From NCBI RefSeq assembly GCF_013201035.1, contig NZ_CP053707.1, positions 186,001 through 250,000 of the forward strand: DNA of 64,000 nucleotides. The letters run 5' to 3'. Position numbers and translations under genes: made by a program. Source of the stretch: Arthrobacter sp. NEB 688. GTDB lineage: Bacteria; Actinomycetota; Actinomycetes; Actinomycetales; Dermatophilaceae. The notes beneath the pieces are model-generated. The model saw only the letters and a list, made by a program, of their open reading frames with translations, ran no database searches and was not told the origin of the DNA. Every line of letters starts with the position of its first letter. Within the stretch, counting starts at the first letter, position 1. This document shows positions 19,150 through 26,936 of the stretch, in pieces.

Positions 19150-19190
19150 CGGACCTCGCGCTGGCGACGGGAGCAGGGGGTGACGGACAT
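19146..19190 (-). CDS. Possible 14-codon leader peptide of flhA
   Basis: A short frame, MSVTPCSRRQREVR, begins at the ATG 10 nt after the -10 box of the flhA promoter and ends in a TGA that overlaps the flhA ATG (ATGA). No Shine-Dalgarno sequence stands before flhA other than within this frame (GCGAGG), so the short frame could couple translation to flhA. Coding is unproven; position is the only evidence. Confidence 0.35.
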   Translation of the reverse strand: MSVTPCSRRQREVR

Positions 19191-19200
19191 CTCGGGTCTC

Positions 19201-19227
19201 CCATCGGCAGGCACGGACGTGACCTGA
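19201..19227 (-). promoter_or_regulatory. Sigma-28-type promoter of flhA
   Basis: Minus strand TCAGGTCA (19220-19227), 11 nt, GCCGATGG (19201-19208). It shares the 8-11-8 layout and nearly all bases with the boxes before fliM, flbD, flgB and fliC. The same architecture, with GCCGAT at -10, is known for FliA/SigD/WhiG-type sigma factors. Confidence 0.8.
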
Positions 19228-19258
19228 GGGCTCGGGACGGTCGGGGTGGTCGGGATGC

Positions 19259-20368
19259 TCACGCGGCGACCCCCGCGCGGTCGGTGCCGGCGTGCGGGCT
19301 GCGGTGGAAGCCGCTCGTCACCCCGCGGCGCTTGAGGCCGAGGACGAAGACGAACACCCCGGCGACGGCGTCGAACAGCTCGGCCGGGATCTCGTCGCCG
19401 ACGTCGCACATCCGGTAGACGGTGCGCGCGAGGGGGACGTCCTCCACCATCGGCAGGCGCAGCTCGGCCGCCTCCTCGCGGATGCGGGCCGCCGCCGCCC
19501 CGGCGCCGCGCGCGACGACCTTCGGTGCGCCCAGGCCCATCTCGTACTTGAGCGCGACCGCGACGTGCGTCGGGTTGACGAGCACGACGTCGGCCGACGC
19601 GAGGTTGGAGAGCATCCGGTTGCGGCTCATCTCGCGCTGCTTGCCGCGGATCATGCCCTTGAGCATCGGGTCGCCCTCGGACTGCTTGTGCTCACGCTTG
19701 ATCTCGTCCTGGCTCATCTTCAGCTGGGAGCCGATGCGCCGCTTCTCCATGACGAAGTCGGCGCCGGCGAGGACGAGCCCGACGCCGGCGACGAGCCGCA
19801 GGACGTGCGTGACGGCGCCGACCGCGGCGGACGCGGCCGCCCCGAGTGACCACGAGCCGTGGGTCGTCATGAGGATCGCGACGTCGCGCAGCTCGGTGTA
19901 GCCGACCCACCCGAAGACGACGAACTTGGCGAGCGTCTTCGCGAGGGTCCACGCCGAGTGCGCCGAGACGAGCTGCTTGAGCCCCTTGCCCGCGTTGAGG
20001 ACACCGAAGTTGGGCTTGAACTTGCCGGGGTAGACCCGGATGCCGCCCTGGACCGCGCTGCTCACGAGCGCCGCGACGACCATGACGCCGAGGAAGGGCG
20101 CAAGCACCCACACGGCGTCGATGCCGGTCTGCCGGAGCACCGTCAGGCCCCGCTCGGGCTGCGGGTCGATGATGACCTCGCGCAGCCCCTGGAGCGTGCC
20201 GACGAACAGGTCCGACAGCCCGGAGACGAGCCGCGGCAGGAGGATCGATGCCAGCAGCACCGCGGCCCACGCGCTCAGCTCGGCGGTGCGGGCGACCTGC
20301 CCGTCGCGGCGCGCCTTCTTGAGCCGCTGCGGGGTGGGCTTCTCGGTCTTCTGCGACTTGTCGCTCAC
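19259..20368 (-). CDS. flhB: Flagellar export switch protein FlhB
   Basis: A 369-residue export-apparatus protein that switches substrate class from rod/hook to filament. Starts with the family leader SDKSQKTEKPTPQRLKKARRDGQ; four helices span about 30-210; the autocleavage motif NPTH is at 265-268 and is intact, followed by the usual VALKY. The C-terminal extension after residue 345 is basic and not conserved. It begins 4 nt after fliR and is the last gene of the fliM-flhB unit. Confidence 0.95.
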   Translation of the reverse strand: MSDKSQKTEKPTPQRLKKARRDGQVARTAELSAWAAVLLASILLPRLVSGLSDLFVGTLQGLREVIIDPQPERGLTVLRQTGIDAVWVLAPFLGVMVVAALVSSAVQGGIRVYPGKFKPNFGVLNAGKGLKQLVSAHSAWTLAKTLAKFVVFGWVGYTELRDVAILMTTHGSWSLGAAASAAVGAVTHVLRLVAGVGLVLAGADFVMEKRRIGSQLKMSQDEIKREHKQSEGDPMLKGMIRGKQREMSRNRMLSNLASADVVLVNPTHVAVALKYEMGLGAPKVVARGAGAAAARIREEAAELRLPMVEDVPLARTVYRMCDVGDEIPAELFDAVAGVFVFVLGLKRRGVTSGFHRSPHAGTDRAGVAA

Positions 20369-20372
20369 CGGG

Positions 20373-21152
20373 TCAGCCCCTCGCCCCGAGCATCCGCGCC
20401 ACCGACGTCATGTCGCGGCCGGTCTGGTCGACGAGCTCGCTGACGACCCCGGGCAGCAGCGCGAAGGCCATCCCCGCGAAGGAGATGACGAGGATGATCT
20501 TGACCGGGAAGCTGATCGCGAAGATGTTGAGCGTCGGCACGGCCCGGGAGACGAGGCCGAGCACGATCTCCGCGAGGAAGAGGACGACGAGCACCGGGCC
20601 CGCGACCTGGAGCGCGCCGCCGACGAACGCGCCGACGCCGTCGGTGACGAGCCGGCCGAGGTCGCCGAGCGACATCGGGTGCAGCGGCAGCACGGTGAAG
20701 GTCGAGATGAGCCCGCGCACGAGGAAGAGGTGGCCGCCGCTCGCGAAGAGCAGGGTGATGGCGAGCAGCTGGTGGATGCGCCCGAAGATGCTGCTCGACG
20801 CGTTCGACATCGGGTCGTAGAGGGTCGCGAGGGTGAAGCCGCTCGCGAGGTCGAGCAGCTCGCCGGCGGCCTGGACCACCGCGAAGGCGAGGAGGACGAC
20901 GAAGCCCATCGCCGCCCCGACGACCGCCTGGTACAGGGCCGCCCCGACGAGCGGGAAGAGCTCGAGCGCCGGCGCCGCCTGCCCGCGCAGGGCCGGCAGC
21001 ACCGCGAGCGAGAGCGCCACGGCCAGACCGGCCTTGACCCGCATCGGGATCGCCTTGCTGCTGAACGGCGGCGCGAGGATGAAGAACACCGACACCCGCA
21101 CCGTCGCGAGCAGCATCGTGACGAGCGAGTCGGCGGCGAAGGCGATCGTCAT
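20373..21152 (-). CDS. fliR: Flagellar export protein FliR
   Basis: A 259-residue polytopic component of the FliPQR export gate. Six or so helices; the family features are RVSVFFILAPPFSSKAIPMRVKAGLAVALSL-type spacing near 20-50 and the central PLVGAALYQAVVGAAMGF. The ATG overlaps the fliQ stop by one nt. Length is normal. Confidence 0.93.
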   Translation of the reverse strand: MTIAFAADSLVTMLLATVRVSVFFILAPPFSSKAIPMRVKAGLAVALSLAVLPALRGQAAPALELFPLVGAALYQAVVGAAMGFVVLLAFAVVQAAGELLDLASGFTLATLYDPMSNASSSIFGRIHQLLAITLLFASGGHLFLVRGLISTFTVLPLHPMSLGDLGRLVTDGVGAFVGGALQVAGPVLVVLFLAEIVLGLVSRAVPTLNIFAISFPVKIILVISFAGMAFALLPGVVSELVDQTGRDMTSVARMLGARG

Positions 21153-21421
21153 CAGCTGAGCAGCTGCGGGAGCATGTCGAACATCGCGCGGGTGAAGGAG
21201 ACCGCCTCCTGGAGCATCCAGTGGCCGGCGACGACGAGGACGACCGCGACCCCGATGAGCTTCGGCACGAAGCTGAGCGTCACCTCCTGGACCTGCGTGA
21301 CGGCCTGGAAGAGCGAGATGACGAAGCCGACCGCGAGCGCGGTCAGGAGCACGGGCATCGCCAGCTTCGCGCTGACGATCATCGCCTGCACCCCGATGTG
21401 GACGATGTCGGCGTCGGTCAC
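21152..21421 (-). CDS. fliQ: Flagellar export protein FliQ
   Basis: An 89-residue two-helix export-gate subunit: helix 1 about 15-38, helix 2 about 51-72, with the family motif GFVISLFQAVTQVQEVTLSFVPK between them. It lies 10 nt after fliP and overlaps fliR. Confidence 0.94.
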   Translation of the reverse strand: MTDADIVHIGVQAMIVSAKLAMPVLLTALAVGFVISLFQAVTQVQEVTLSFVPKLIGVAVVLVVAGHWMLQEAVSFTRAMFDMLPQLLS

Positions 21422-21431
21422 GGCGCGCCCC

Positions 21432-22226
21432 TCACCGGTAGCTCTGGACGAGGGCGGTGACGATGAGGCCCCACCCGTCGACCATGACGAAGAGGAGGAG
21501 CTTGAAGGGCAGCGAGATGAGCGCCGGCGGCAGCATCATCATGCCCATCGACATGAGCACGGAGCTGACGACGACGTCGATGACGAGGAACGGCACGAAG
21601 ATGACGAAGCCGATGATGAACGCCGACTTCAGCTCCGAGAGGACGAAGGCCGGCACGAGCGTCGTCAGCGGCACGTCCTCGATCGTCGCGGGCTTCTCCT
21701 CGCCGCTCAGCTTGACCATCGTCGCGAGCTCGGCGGGCCGGGTCTGCTCCCCCATGAACGTCCGCAGCGGCTTGACCGTCCGCTCGATGGCCTGCGACTG
21801 CGTGATGTCGCCCTTCATGTAGGGCTGGATGCCCTCGTCGTTCATCTGCGACAGGACCGGCGCCATGATGAAGAGGCTGAGGAAGAGCGCGAGGCCGACG
21901 AGGACCTGGTTCGGCGGGATGGTCTGCGTGCCGAGGGCGTTGCGGGTCAGCGACAGCACGACGATCACCTTGGTGAAGGCCGTCGTGAGGATGAGCAGCG
22001 CCGGCGCGAGCGACAGCACGGTGAGCAGGACGATGATCGTCACCGTCTGGCTCGGCTGCGTGCCGCCGCCGTCGAGCGTCACCGAGACCCCACCGGGGGT
22101 CGGCGACGGGCTCGGGGTCGGTGCGGCGGACGCGAGGGCGGCGCCGGGTCCGACGACCGTCACGAGCACGAGGCCGGTGACGAGCAGCAGCCGCAGCCGC
22201 CGCAGGAGCGCGAGGGGACTACGCAC
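21432..22226 (-). CDS. fliP: Flagellar export protein FliP
   Basis: A 264-residue export-gate subunit. An N-terminal cleavable-looking signal (to about residue 35, ASAAP) precedes the FliP core: VLLTVLSLAPALLIL, TAFTKVIVVLSLTRNALGTQTIPPNQVL, and at the end PFLVIDVVVSSVLMSMGMMMLPP. The GTG at 22226 is chosen from AAGGGGAG just upstream; it overlaps the end of fliO by 8 nt. Longer frames upstream run through fliO out of frame. Confidence 0.93.
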   Translation of the reverse strand: MRSPLALLRRLRLLLVTGLVLVTVVGPGAALASAAPTPSPSPTPGGVSVTLDGGGTQPSQTVTIIVLLTVLSLAPALLILTTAFTKVIVVLSLTRNALGTQTIPPNQVLVGLALFLSLFIMAPVLSQMNDEGIQPYMKGDITQSQAIERTVKPLRTFMGEQTRPAELATMVKLSGEEKPATIEDVPLTTLVPAFVLSELKSAFIIGFVIFVPFLVIDVVVSSVLMSMGMMMLPPALISLPFKLLLFVMVDGWGLIVTALVQSYR

Positions 22227-22824
22227 GACTCCCCTTGATCGCGCCGACGACGAGGGTCGCGGCGTTCCACGGCCAACCGGTCGGCACCGGGTTGCTCGCG
22301 GGCCGCGGCGCCGCGGCGGCCGGGCGGGGCCGCAGGTGGTGGCGGGAGCGCTCGAGCTCGCGGCGGCCGGCCCGCGTGGCGGGGAGGGCCGGCGACGTGG
22401 CGGGAGCGGGGACGGCGGCCGCCAGCGGCCCGAGGTCGAGGCCGGACTGGGCGGCCTGCATCCGCAGCGCGCTCGCGAAGTCGGGGACGGCGGCCACCGC
22501 GGGGACGGCCGCCGGGGAGGGCTCCGGCGCCGCGACGGGCTCCGGCTCGGCGAGGACGTCGGCGGAGAGCTCGCGCAGGAGGGAGACCTGCTGGTCGGTG
22601 ACGCCGAGGACGAGCACCTGCTCGCCGACGCGCACGACGTGGACGGCGGACCCGCGGCCCAGCGCGCGCCGCGACAGCACCTCGACCTGCACCCCGGCAC
22701 GCGTGCCGACCGCACCCCCGAGACCCCGCTTCCGCGCCCAGCGGGCGAGGAGCACGAGGAGGGTGAGGACGACGCCGAGGGAGACGAGGAGTCGCAGCAC
22801 GACGAGCACGACGGATCCGTCCAT
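22219..22824 (-). CDS. fliO: Flagellar biosynthesis protein FliO
   Basis: A 201-residue FliO-type assembly factor for the FliP ring. One N-terminal helix (about 4-27) is followed by the small conserved domain VQVEVLSRRALGRGSAVHVVRVGEQVLVLGVTDQQVSLL (about 46-84), then a long Ala/Pro-rich, poorly conserved tail. Order fliN-fliO-fliP is the standard one. The ATG overlaps the fliN stop by one nt. Confidence 0.87.
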   Translation of the reverse strand: MDGSVVLVVLRLLVSLGVVLTLLVLLARWARKRGLGGAVGTRAGVQVEVLSRRALGRGSAVHVVRVGEQVLVLGVTDQQVSLLRELSADVLAEPEPVAAPEPSPAAVPAVAAVPDFASALRMQAAQSGLDLGPLAAAVPAPATSPALPATRAGRRELERSRHHLRPRPAAAAPRPASNPVPTGWPWNAATLVVGAIKGSRA

Positions 22825-23216
22825 CAGGCGCCGAGCCCCAGGGCCGGGTCGGCGCTGACGATCTCGGTGACGCGGACGGCGTACTCGTCGTCGACGACGA
22901 CGACCTCGCCGCGCGCCATGAGCGTGCCGTTGACGAGGACGTCGACCGGGCTGCCGGCCGGGCGGTCGAGCTCGACGACCGCGCCCGGGGCCAGGCCGAG
23001 CACCTCGCGCACGGTCATCCGGCTGCGGCCGAGCTCGACGCTGATCCCCAGCTCGACCTCGCGCAGGAGGTGCAGGCGGCGCGGGTCGACGGCCGCGGCC
23101 GGGGCGGGCGCGCCACCCCCGAGCGGCGGCAGGGCGGGGGCGGCCTCGGGCTGCGCGAGCGGGGCGTCCCCACCGGTGGCGACGGCGAACGGGTCCTGGG
23201 TCTCGGGGAAGGTCAT
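22824..23216 (-). CDS. fliN: Flagellar switch protein FliN
   Basis: A 130-residue C-ring protein. A variable Ala/Pro-rich N-terminus (1-45) precedes the SpoA domain: VELGISVELGRSRMTVREVLGLAPGAVVELDRPAGSPVDVLVNGTLMARGEVVVVDDEYAVRV. The ATG at 23216 gives a standard FliN; the frame is open further upstream only as a shadow of fliM. It forms the switch with FliM and FliG. Confidence 0.93.
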   Translation of the reverse strand: MTFPETQDPFAVATGGDAPLAQPEAAPALPPLGGGAPAPAAAVDPRRLHLLREVELGISVELGRSRMTVREVLGLAPGAVVELDRPAGSPVDVLVNGTLMARGEVVVVDDEYAVRVTEIVSADPALGLGA

Positions 23217-23242
23217 GGCGGGTCTCCGGTCGGGTCGGGGGG

Positions 23243-24112
23243 TCAGGGGACGATCTGGACGGCGAGGCGGCGGCCGTGGCTGCCGGGCGTCGCCCGGGCG
23301 ACGCGCACGCCCCCCGCGGACACGACGAGGGGCTCCTCGGTGCGGTGGCGCAGGGGGACGACGTCGCCGACGGCCAGGGCGAAGACCTCGGCGGAGGTGA
23401 GCGTGACCTCGCGGAAGGAGATCTGGAGCTCGACGTCGACCTGGCCGAGGCGCTCGGTGACGACCCGGCGCACCTGCGCGGCCCGCTCCCCCGCGCCGTC
23501 GTCGTCGGCCATCTTGTCGAGGGAGGTGAGCAGCGGGGTGAGCGTGCTCAGGGTGATGCACGCCGTCAGCGGGACCGAGCGCTCGAAGACGAACAGCTCG
23601 AGCTCGACCGTGACGACGGGGTCGGTCGTGCGGGCGACCTGGTGGAAGCGCACCGTCGACTCGAGGCCGGTCAGCGCGACGGGCAGGTCGCCGATGACGG
23701 TGAAGGAGAAGGGCAGCTCGCCGACCATCTGGGCCAGGAGCAGCTCGGCCACCCCGGACTCGATCTCGGTGAGGGGCCGCTCGGGCTGAGCGCCGGTGCC
23801 GGAGCCGCCGAGCATCCGGTCGACGAACGCGAGCGCGTCGCCGAGCGAGAGCTGGGCGTGACCGCCGCCGGGGAGGTTCTCGACCGAGAGCGCGCCGAGG
23901 ACGCTGGGACGGGCCATCGACTCGAGGTACTCGCCGTAGGTGCACTGCCCGAGGGCGACCATCTTCGCGGGCACGATGGTGTGCAGGGCGGTCGAGAGCA
24001 CGGTGGAGACACGTCGGGCCCAGGTCTCGACGACGACCTGGAGCGCCTGCTCCCGCTGTCGCGAGAGCCGGTCCGGGCTCCGGAAGTCGTACGCCTGTGG
24101 CTCCACACTCAC
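23243..24112 (-). CDS. fliM: Flagellar motor switch protein FliM
   Basis: A 289-residue C-ring protein. The middle domain (about 25-215) starts EPQAYDFRSPDRLSRQ, with GALSVENLPG and LGDALAFVDRMLGG; a C-terminal SpoA domain covers about 218-289. The N-terminal CheY-P-binding helix (EIDALL type) of enteric and Bacillus FliM is absent. The GTG at 24112 is chosen because it lies 7 nt after the -10 box of the promoter, implying a leaderless message, and because actinobacterial FliM proteins begin close to QAYDFR; an in-frame GTG at 24163 lies upstream of that promoter. Confidence 0.9.
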   Translation of the reverse strand: MSVEPQAYDFRSPDRLSRQREQALQVVVETWARRVSTVLSTALHTIVPAKMVALGQCTYGEYLESMARPSVLGALSVENLPGGGHAQLSLGDALAFVDRMLGGSGTGAQPERPLTEIESGVAELLLAQMVGELPFSFTVIGDLPVALTGLESTVRFHQVARTTDPVVTVELELFVFERSVPLTACITLSTLTPLLTSLDKMADDDGAGERAAQVRRVVTERLGQVDVELQISFREVTLTSAEVFALAVGDVVPLRHRTEEPLVVSAGGVRVARATPGSHGRRLAVQIVP

Positions 24113-24119
24113 GGCCTGC

Positions 24120-24146
24120 CCATCGGCACCCGCCGGGGGGACCTGA
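24120..24146 (-). promoter_or_regulatory. Sigma-28-type promoter of fliM-N-O-P-Q-R-flhB
   Basis: Minus strand TCAGGTCC (24139-24146), 11 nt, GCCGATGG (24120-24127), 7 nt before the fliM GTG. Two terminator hairpins lie just upstream, so this unit has its own start. Confidence 0.82.
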
Positions 24147-24188
24147 GCGCTTCGTGGGTGCACGGGGACAGCAAGGGCCGTTCGGCCG

Positions 24189-24236
24189 ACCCGGTGGGGG
24201 ACGTCCGCCCGAGTGGGCGGGGTCCCCCGACCGGGT
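24189..24236 (-). terminator. Large terminator hairpin between fliL and fliM
   Basis: A compound stem: ACCCGGT/ACCGGGT, GGGGGAC/GTCCCCC and CCGCCC/GGGCGG around a GAGT loop, with one bulged G and a small internal loop. Confidence 0.8.
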
Positions 24237-24241
24237 GGCTG

Positions 24242-24270
24242 CGGGCCGGCTCCCTGTCCGTGCCGGCCCG
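24242..24270 (-). terminator. Terminator directly after fliL
   Basis: CGGGCCGGC (24242-24250) pairs with GCCGGCCCG (24262-24270) around an 11-nt loop, 23 nt downstream of the fliL stop. Confidence 0.75.
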
Positions 24271-24293
24271 AAGGCCGAGGGGTCAGTGCAGGG

Positions 24294-24764
24294 TCACTGC
24301 ATGACCAGCTCCGTCACGTAGACGTCCATGACGTCCCCGTCGTAGCGCTTCTTGATCTCCTTCTCGAGCGTCTTGATGGCCGCCTCCTTGGTCTTCGGCT
24401 GCAGCATCTGCTCGTAGGTGCGCTGGCCGAGGATGCTGATGGCGGCGTCGCGCGCCTTCGCGCCGTTGACGCCCTCCTTGCCGGCGGCGGTCTGGGCCTC
24501 CTCGGTCACCTCGAGCGAGAGGCCCATCTTGAGGTAGCGGCCGTCGGAGAGGTTGAGGGTCAGCGGGTCGAGGTCGACGACGACGCCGGGCGTCGGCTCG
24601 GGCTTCGGCTCCTCCGCGGAGTCCGACGAGGGCTTGAGGAAGAACCAGTACCCGCCGCCCGCCATGAGGAGCACCAGGACGATGGCGATGAGCATCATCG
24701 GCTTCTTCTTCTTCTCCGGCTCGGCGGCGGCGGCCGCTGCGGCGGGGACGGTGGCGGTGCTCAT
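24294..24764 (-). CDS. fliL: Flagellar basal-body-associated protein FliL
   Basis: A 156-residue stator-supporting protein. An Ala-rich cytoplasmic N-terminus with EKKKK is followed by one helix (about 24-43) and the periplasmic-side FliL domain: VVDLDPLTLNLSDGRYLKMGLSLEV, then ARDAAISILGQRTYEQM and the terminal VMDVYVTELVMQ. ATGA overlap with motB; last gene of the flbD-motA-motB-fliL unit. Confidence 0.93.
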   Translation of the reverse strand: MSTATVPAAAAAAAEPEKKKKPMMLIAIVLVLLMAGGGYWFFLKPSSDSAEEPKPEPTPGVVVDLDPLTLNLSDGRYLKMGLSLEVTEEAQTAAGKEGVNGAKARDAAISILGQRTYEQMLQPKTKEAAIKTLEKEIKKRYDGDVMDVYVTELVMQ

Positions 24765-25642
24765 CGGGACCCTCCTGAGGTGGCCGAGACGCTGGTGGTG
24801 GAGGACGTGTCGCCGGTCGTGGCGGCGTGGACGACGACGGCCACGCGGCGGTTGCGCGAGCGGCCGGCGTCGGTCGTGTTGCTGGCGAGCGGGCGCTGGT
24901 CGGCGTAGCCGGCGGCGGAGAGCTGCTTGCCGCGGACGCCGGAGGCGATGAGGTACTCGAGGACCGTCGTCGCCCGGGAGGTGGAGAGCTCCCAGTTGGA
25001 ACGGTAGAAGCTCGCCACCGGCACGTCGTCGGTGTGGCCCTCGATGGTCATCGTGTTCGACAGCCCGCGCAGGGTCGGGGCCATCGCGGTGAGGACCTTG
25101 CGGCCCCCGTCGCGCAGCGTCGCCTGGCCCGGGTCGAAGAGCACCCGGTCGGAGACGATGTCGACGACGAGCCCGTCGTCACGGACCTCGAAGTGCGCCG
25201 CGTTGGCCATCCCCTGGGCCGCGAGGGCCTTGGTGATCTTCTGGCGGACGCTCGTCAGCTGGTCGCGGGAGGCCTTCTTCGCCTTCTCGTCCACCGGCGC
25301 GCAGGTCTGCGACTTGCCGGGGGCCGAGGAGATGTCGCTCGTCACCTGGGGGGCGATGGGCGCGATGGCCTGGATGGCCGAGTCGACCGACGTGCCGTCG
25401 AGGACGCCGTTGGTGTGGTTGGTGATCTGCGGCGCCCCGAAGGACTCCTGCAGGCCCGAGGAGAGCTGGAGCAGCTTCTGCTGGTCGACCTGGCTGATCG
25501 CGAAGAGGACGATGAACAGGGCCATGAGCAGCGTGATCATGTCGGCGTAGCTGAGCAGCCAGCGCTCGGCGTTCTCGTGACCGCCCTCGTGCTCCTCCTC
25601 GTGCCCCTTGCGGCGCTTCCCGCCGGGCCCGGGGCCGCTCAC
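24761..25642 (-). CDS. motB: Stator protein MotB
   Basis: A 293-residue proton-channel subunit of the stator. A basic N-terminus precedes the single helix RWLLSYADMITLLMALFIVL with the proton-binding Asp34. The plug and linker follow, and the OmpA-like peptidoglycan-binding domain (about 150-275) has ILFDPGQATL-like VLFDPGQATL, IEGHTDDVPV, NWELSTSRATTVL and GYADQRP. GTG start with ATGA-type overlap to motA. Asp at the channel indicates a proton rather than a sodium motor is plausible, but this is not proof. Confidence 0.95.
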   Translation of the reverse strand: MSGPGPGGKRRKGHEEEHEGGHENAERWLLSYADMITLLMALFIVLFAISQVDQQKLLQLSSGLQESFGAPQITNHTNGVLDGTSVDSAIQAIAPIAPQVTSDISSAPGKSQTCAPVDEKAKKASRDQLTSVRQKITKALAAQGMANAAHFEVRDDGLVVDIVSDRVLFDPGQATLRDGGRKVLTAMAPTLRGLSNTMTIEGHTDDVPVASFYRSNWELSTSRATTVLEYLIASGVRGKQLSAAGYADQRPLASNTTDAGRSRNRRVAVVVHAATTGDTSSTTSVSATSGGSR

Positions 25643-26406
25643 GCCGCGTCCTCGAGCGGGGCGTCACCGGCGATGACGGCGCGCAGCCGCTTCTCGACGA
25701 CGCGCGGGCTCGTGCCGGCCTGGATCGACATGATGCCCTCGAGCACCATCTCGAGGTGCGCGGCCTCGGACTCGCTGATCCGCTTGAGCTTGCTCGAGAG
25801 GGGCAGCCACATGACGTTGGCGGTCATGACGCCCCAGAGGGTCGCGACGAACGCGCCGGCGATGAGGTGGCCGAGCTCCTCGGGGGCGTCGAGGTTGCTC
25901 AGGACGTGGATGAGGCCGATGACGGTGCCGATGATGCCGATCGTCGGCGCGTAGCCGCCCATGTCGGCGTAGAACTTGATGCCGAGGTGGTCGGCCTTCT
26001 TGCGGGTCTTGATCCGCGCGGCGAGGACGTCGTAGATCTCGTCGGCGTCGGTGCCGTCGACGGTCATCTCCAGGCCCTCGCGCAGGAACGGGTCCTCGGC
26101 GCTGCGGGCCTTCTCCTCGAGGGCGAGCAGGCCCTCGCGGCGGGCGATGTCGGCGAGCGCGATGAGCTCGGTGACGGCCTCGGAGCTCTTCGGCGCGGAG
26201 GTCGTGAAGGCCTTGACCGTCTGCTTGAGGATGAGGGAGACGTCCGAGAGGAAGCCACCGGCCACGGCCGCCCCGATGCTGCCGAGGAAGACGAGGATGA
26301 TCGGGGGGATGAGGATGATCGAGGTGGGCGAGGCGCCCTCCATGATCAGGGAGACGATGACCGCCACGAAGACGAGGATGATCCCGCCGATGGTCGCGAG
26401 CTCCAC
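25639..26406 (-). CDS. motA: Stator protein MotA
   Basis: A 255-residue, four-helix stator subunit. Helices 1-2 lie at about 4-50 and helices 3-4 at about 150-205, separated by the cytoplasmic loop with ARREGLLALEEKARS, which meets FliG. GGYAPTIGIIGTVIGLIHVLSNL carries the conserved Pro and Gly of helix 3, and FVATLWGVMTANVMWLPL is helix 4. Three nt separate it from flbD. Confidence 0.95.
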   Translation of the reverse strand: MELATIGGIILVFVAVIVSLIMEGASPTSIILIPPIILVFLGSIGAAVAGGFLSDVSLILKQTVKAFTTSAPKSSEAVTELIALADIARREGLLALEEKARSAEDPFLREGLEMTVDGTDADEIYDVLAARIKTRKKADHLGIKFYADMGGYAPTIGIIGTVIGLIHVLSNLDAPEELGHLIAGAFVATLWGVMTANVMWLPLSSKLKRISESEAAHLEMVLEGIMSIQAGTSPRVVEKRLRAVIAGDAPLEDAA

Positions 26407-26409
26407 GGC

Positions 26410-26679
26410 TCAGTCCTCCAGGCCCCGGACGGCGCGCAGGGCCACCCGGCCGGCGCTGGGGCGGGACCCGGGCTGACCGGTCCCGGACTCCTCGGCGGCG
26501 TGCAGGACCGACGCACGCGACGCGCGCATGATCCCGACCACCTCGTCGAGGGTCTCCTGCACGACGTACCGCGAGCCGGTGACGAGCAGGACGATGGTGT
26601 CCGGGGTCTCGTCGACGCGCTCGACGAGGTCGGGGTTGATCCCGAATCGCGTGCCGTTGCGGCGGGTGAGGATGATCAT
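26410..26679 (-). CDS. flbD: FlbD/SwrD family flagellar protein
   Basis: An 89-residue small protein; the core MIILTRRNGTRFGINPDLVE and TPDTIVLLVTGSRYVVQETLDEVV are diagnostic. In Bacillus the homologue SwrD supports stator power. The C-terminal 30 residues are basic and variable. It heads the flbD-motA-motB-fliL unit, with a sigma-28-type promoter 56 nt upstream, and its position before motA matches the stator link. The start at 26679 is supported by the conserved MIILTR. Confidence 0.88.
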   Translation of the reverse strand: MIILTRRNGTRFGINPDLVERVDETPDTIVLLVTGSRYVVQETLDEVVGIMRASRASVLHAAEESGTGQPGSRPSAGRVALRAVRGLED

Positions 26680-26735
26680 GGGGCCGGGTCCGTCCTGGGT
26701 GTTCTGGATGCGCCGTCCGTGGCGCGTCGGGGTTC

Positions 26736-26762
26736 CCATCGGCAGCCGGGCCCAGGACTTGA
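26736..26762 (-). promoter_or_regulatory. Sigma-28-type promoter of flbD-motA-motB-fliL
   Basis: Minus strand TCAAGTCC (26755-26762), 11 nt, GCCGATGG (26736-26743); identical in both boxes to the commonest version in this locus. Confidence 0.82.
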
Positions 26763-26817
26763 GGTCCTGGCGGGTACCGACGAGGGGGATCGCGGGGGCC
26801 ACCGGGCCGTCCGCGAC

Positions 26818-26853
26818 GTCGTGCGAGAGGTCGTGCGGGAGGTCGTGCGAGGG
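26818..26853. repeat. Three 12-bp tandem repeats
   Basis: GTCGTGCGAGAG, GTCGTGCGGGAG and GTCGTGCGAGGG follow one another directly in the gap between flgE and flbD, upstream of the flbD promoter. Confidence 0.7.
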
Positions 26854-26875
26854 GTGCTCCGACGGGCACCCCAGC

Positions 26876-26902
26876 GGGCCCGCCCCCGAGAGGGGCGGGC
26901 CC
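26876..26902 (-). terminator. Terminator of the flgB-flgE operon
   Basis: GGGCCCGCCCC (26876-26886) pairs perfectly with GGGGCGGGCCC (26892-26902), loop CGAGA, 34 nt downstream of the flgE stop. Confidence 0.82.
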
Positions 26903-26936
26903 ACCGCGGGACCGTCGGTCATCGGGCTGCCCCGGC

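Noticed and set aside
22227-22715. Extended FliP reading through fliO
   Set aside because: The extra N-terminal part is the out-of-frame shadow of fliO; the GTG at 22226 has a good ribosome-binding site.
24113-24163. Longer FliM starting at the GTG at 24163
   Set aside because: That codon lies upstream of the predicted promoter, has no ribosome-binding site, and the added residues match no FliM N-terminus.
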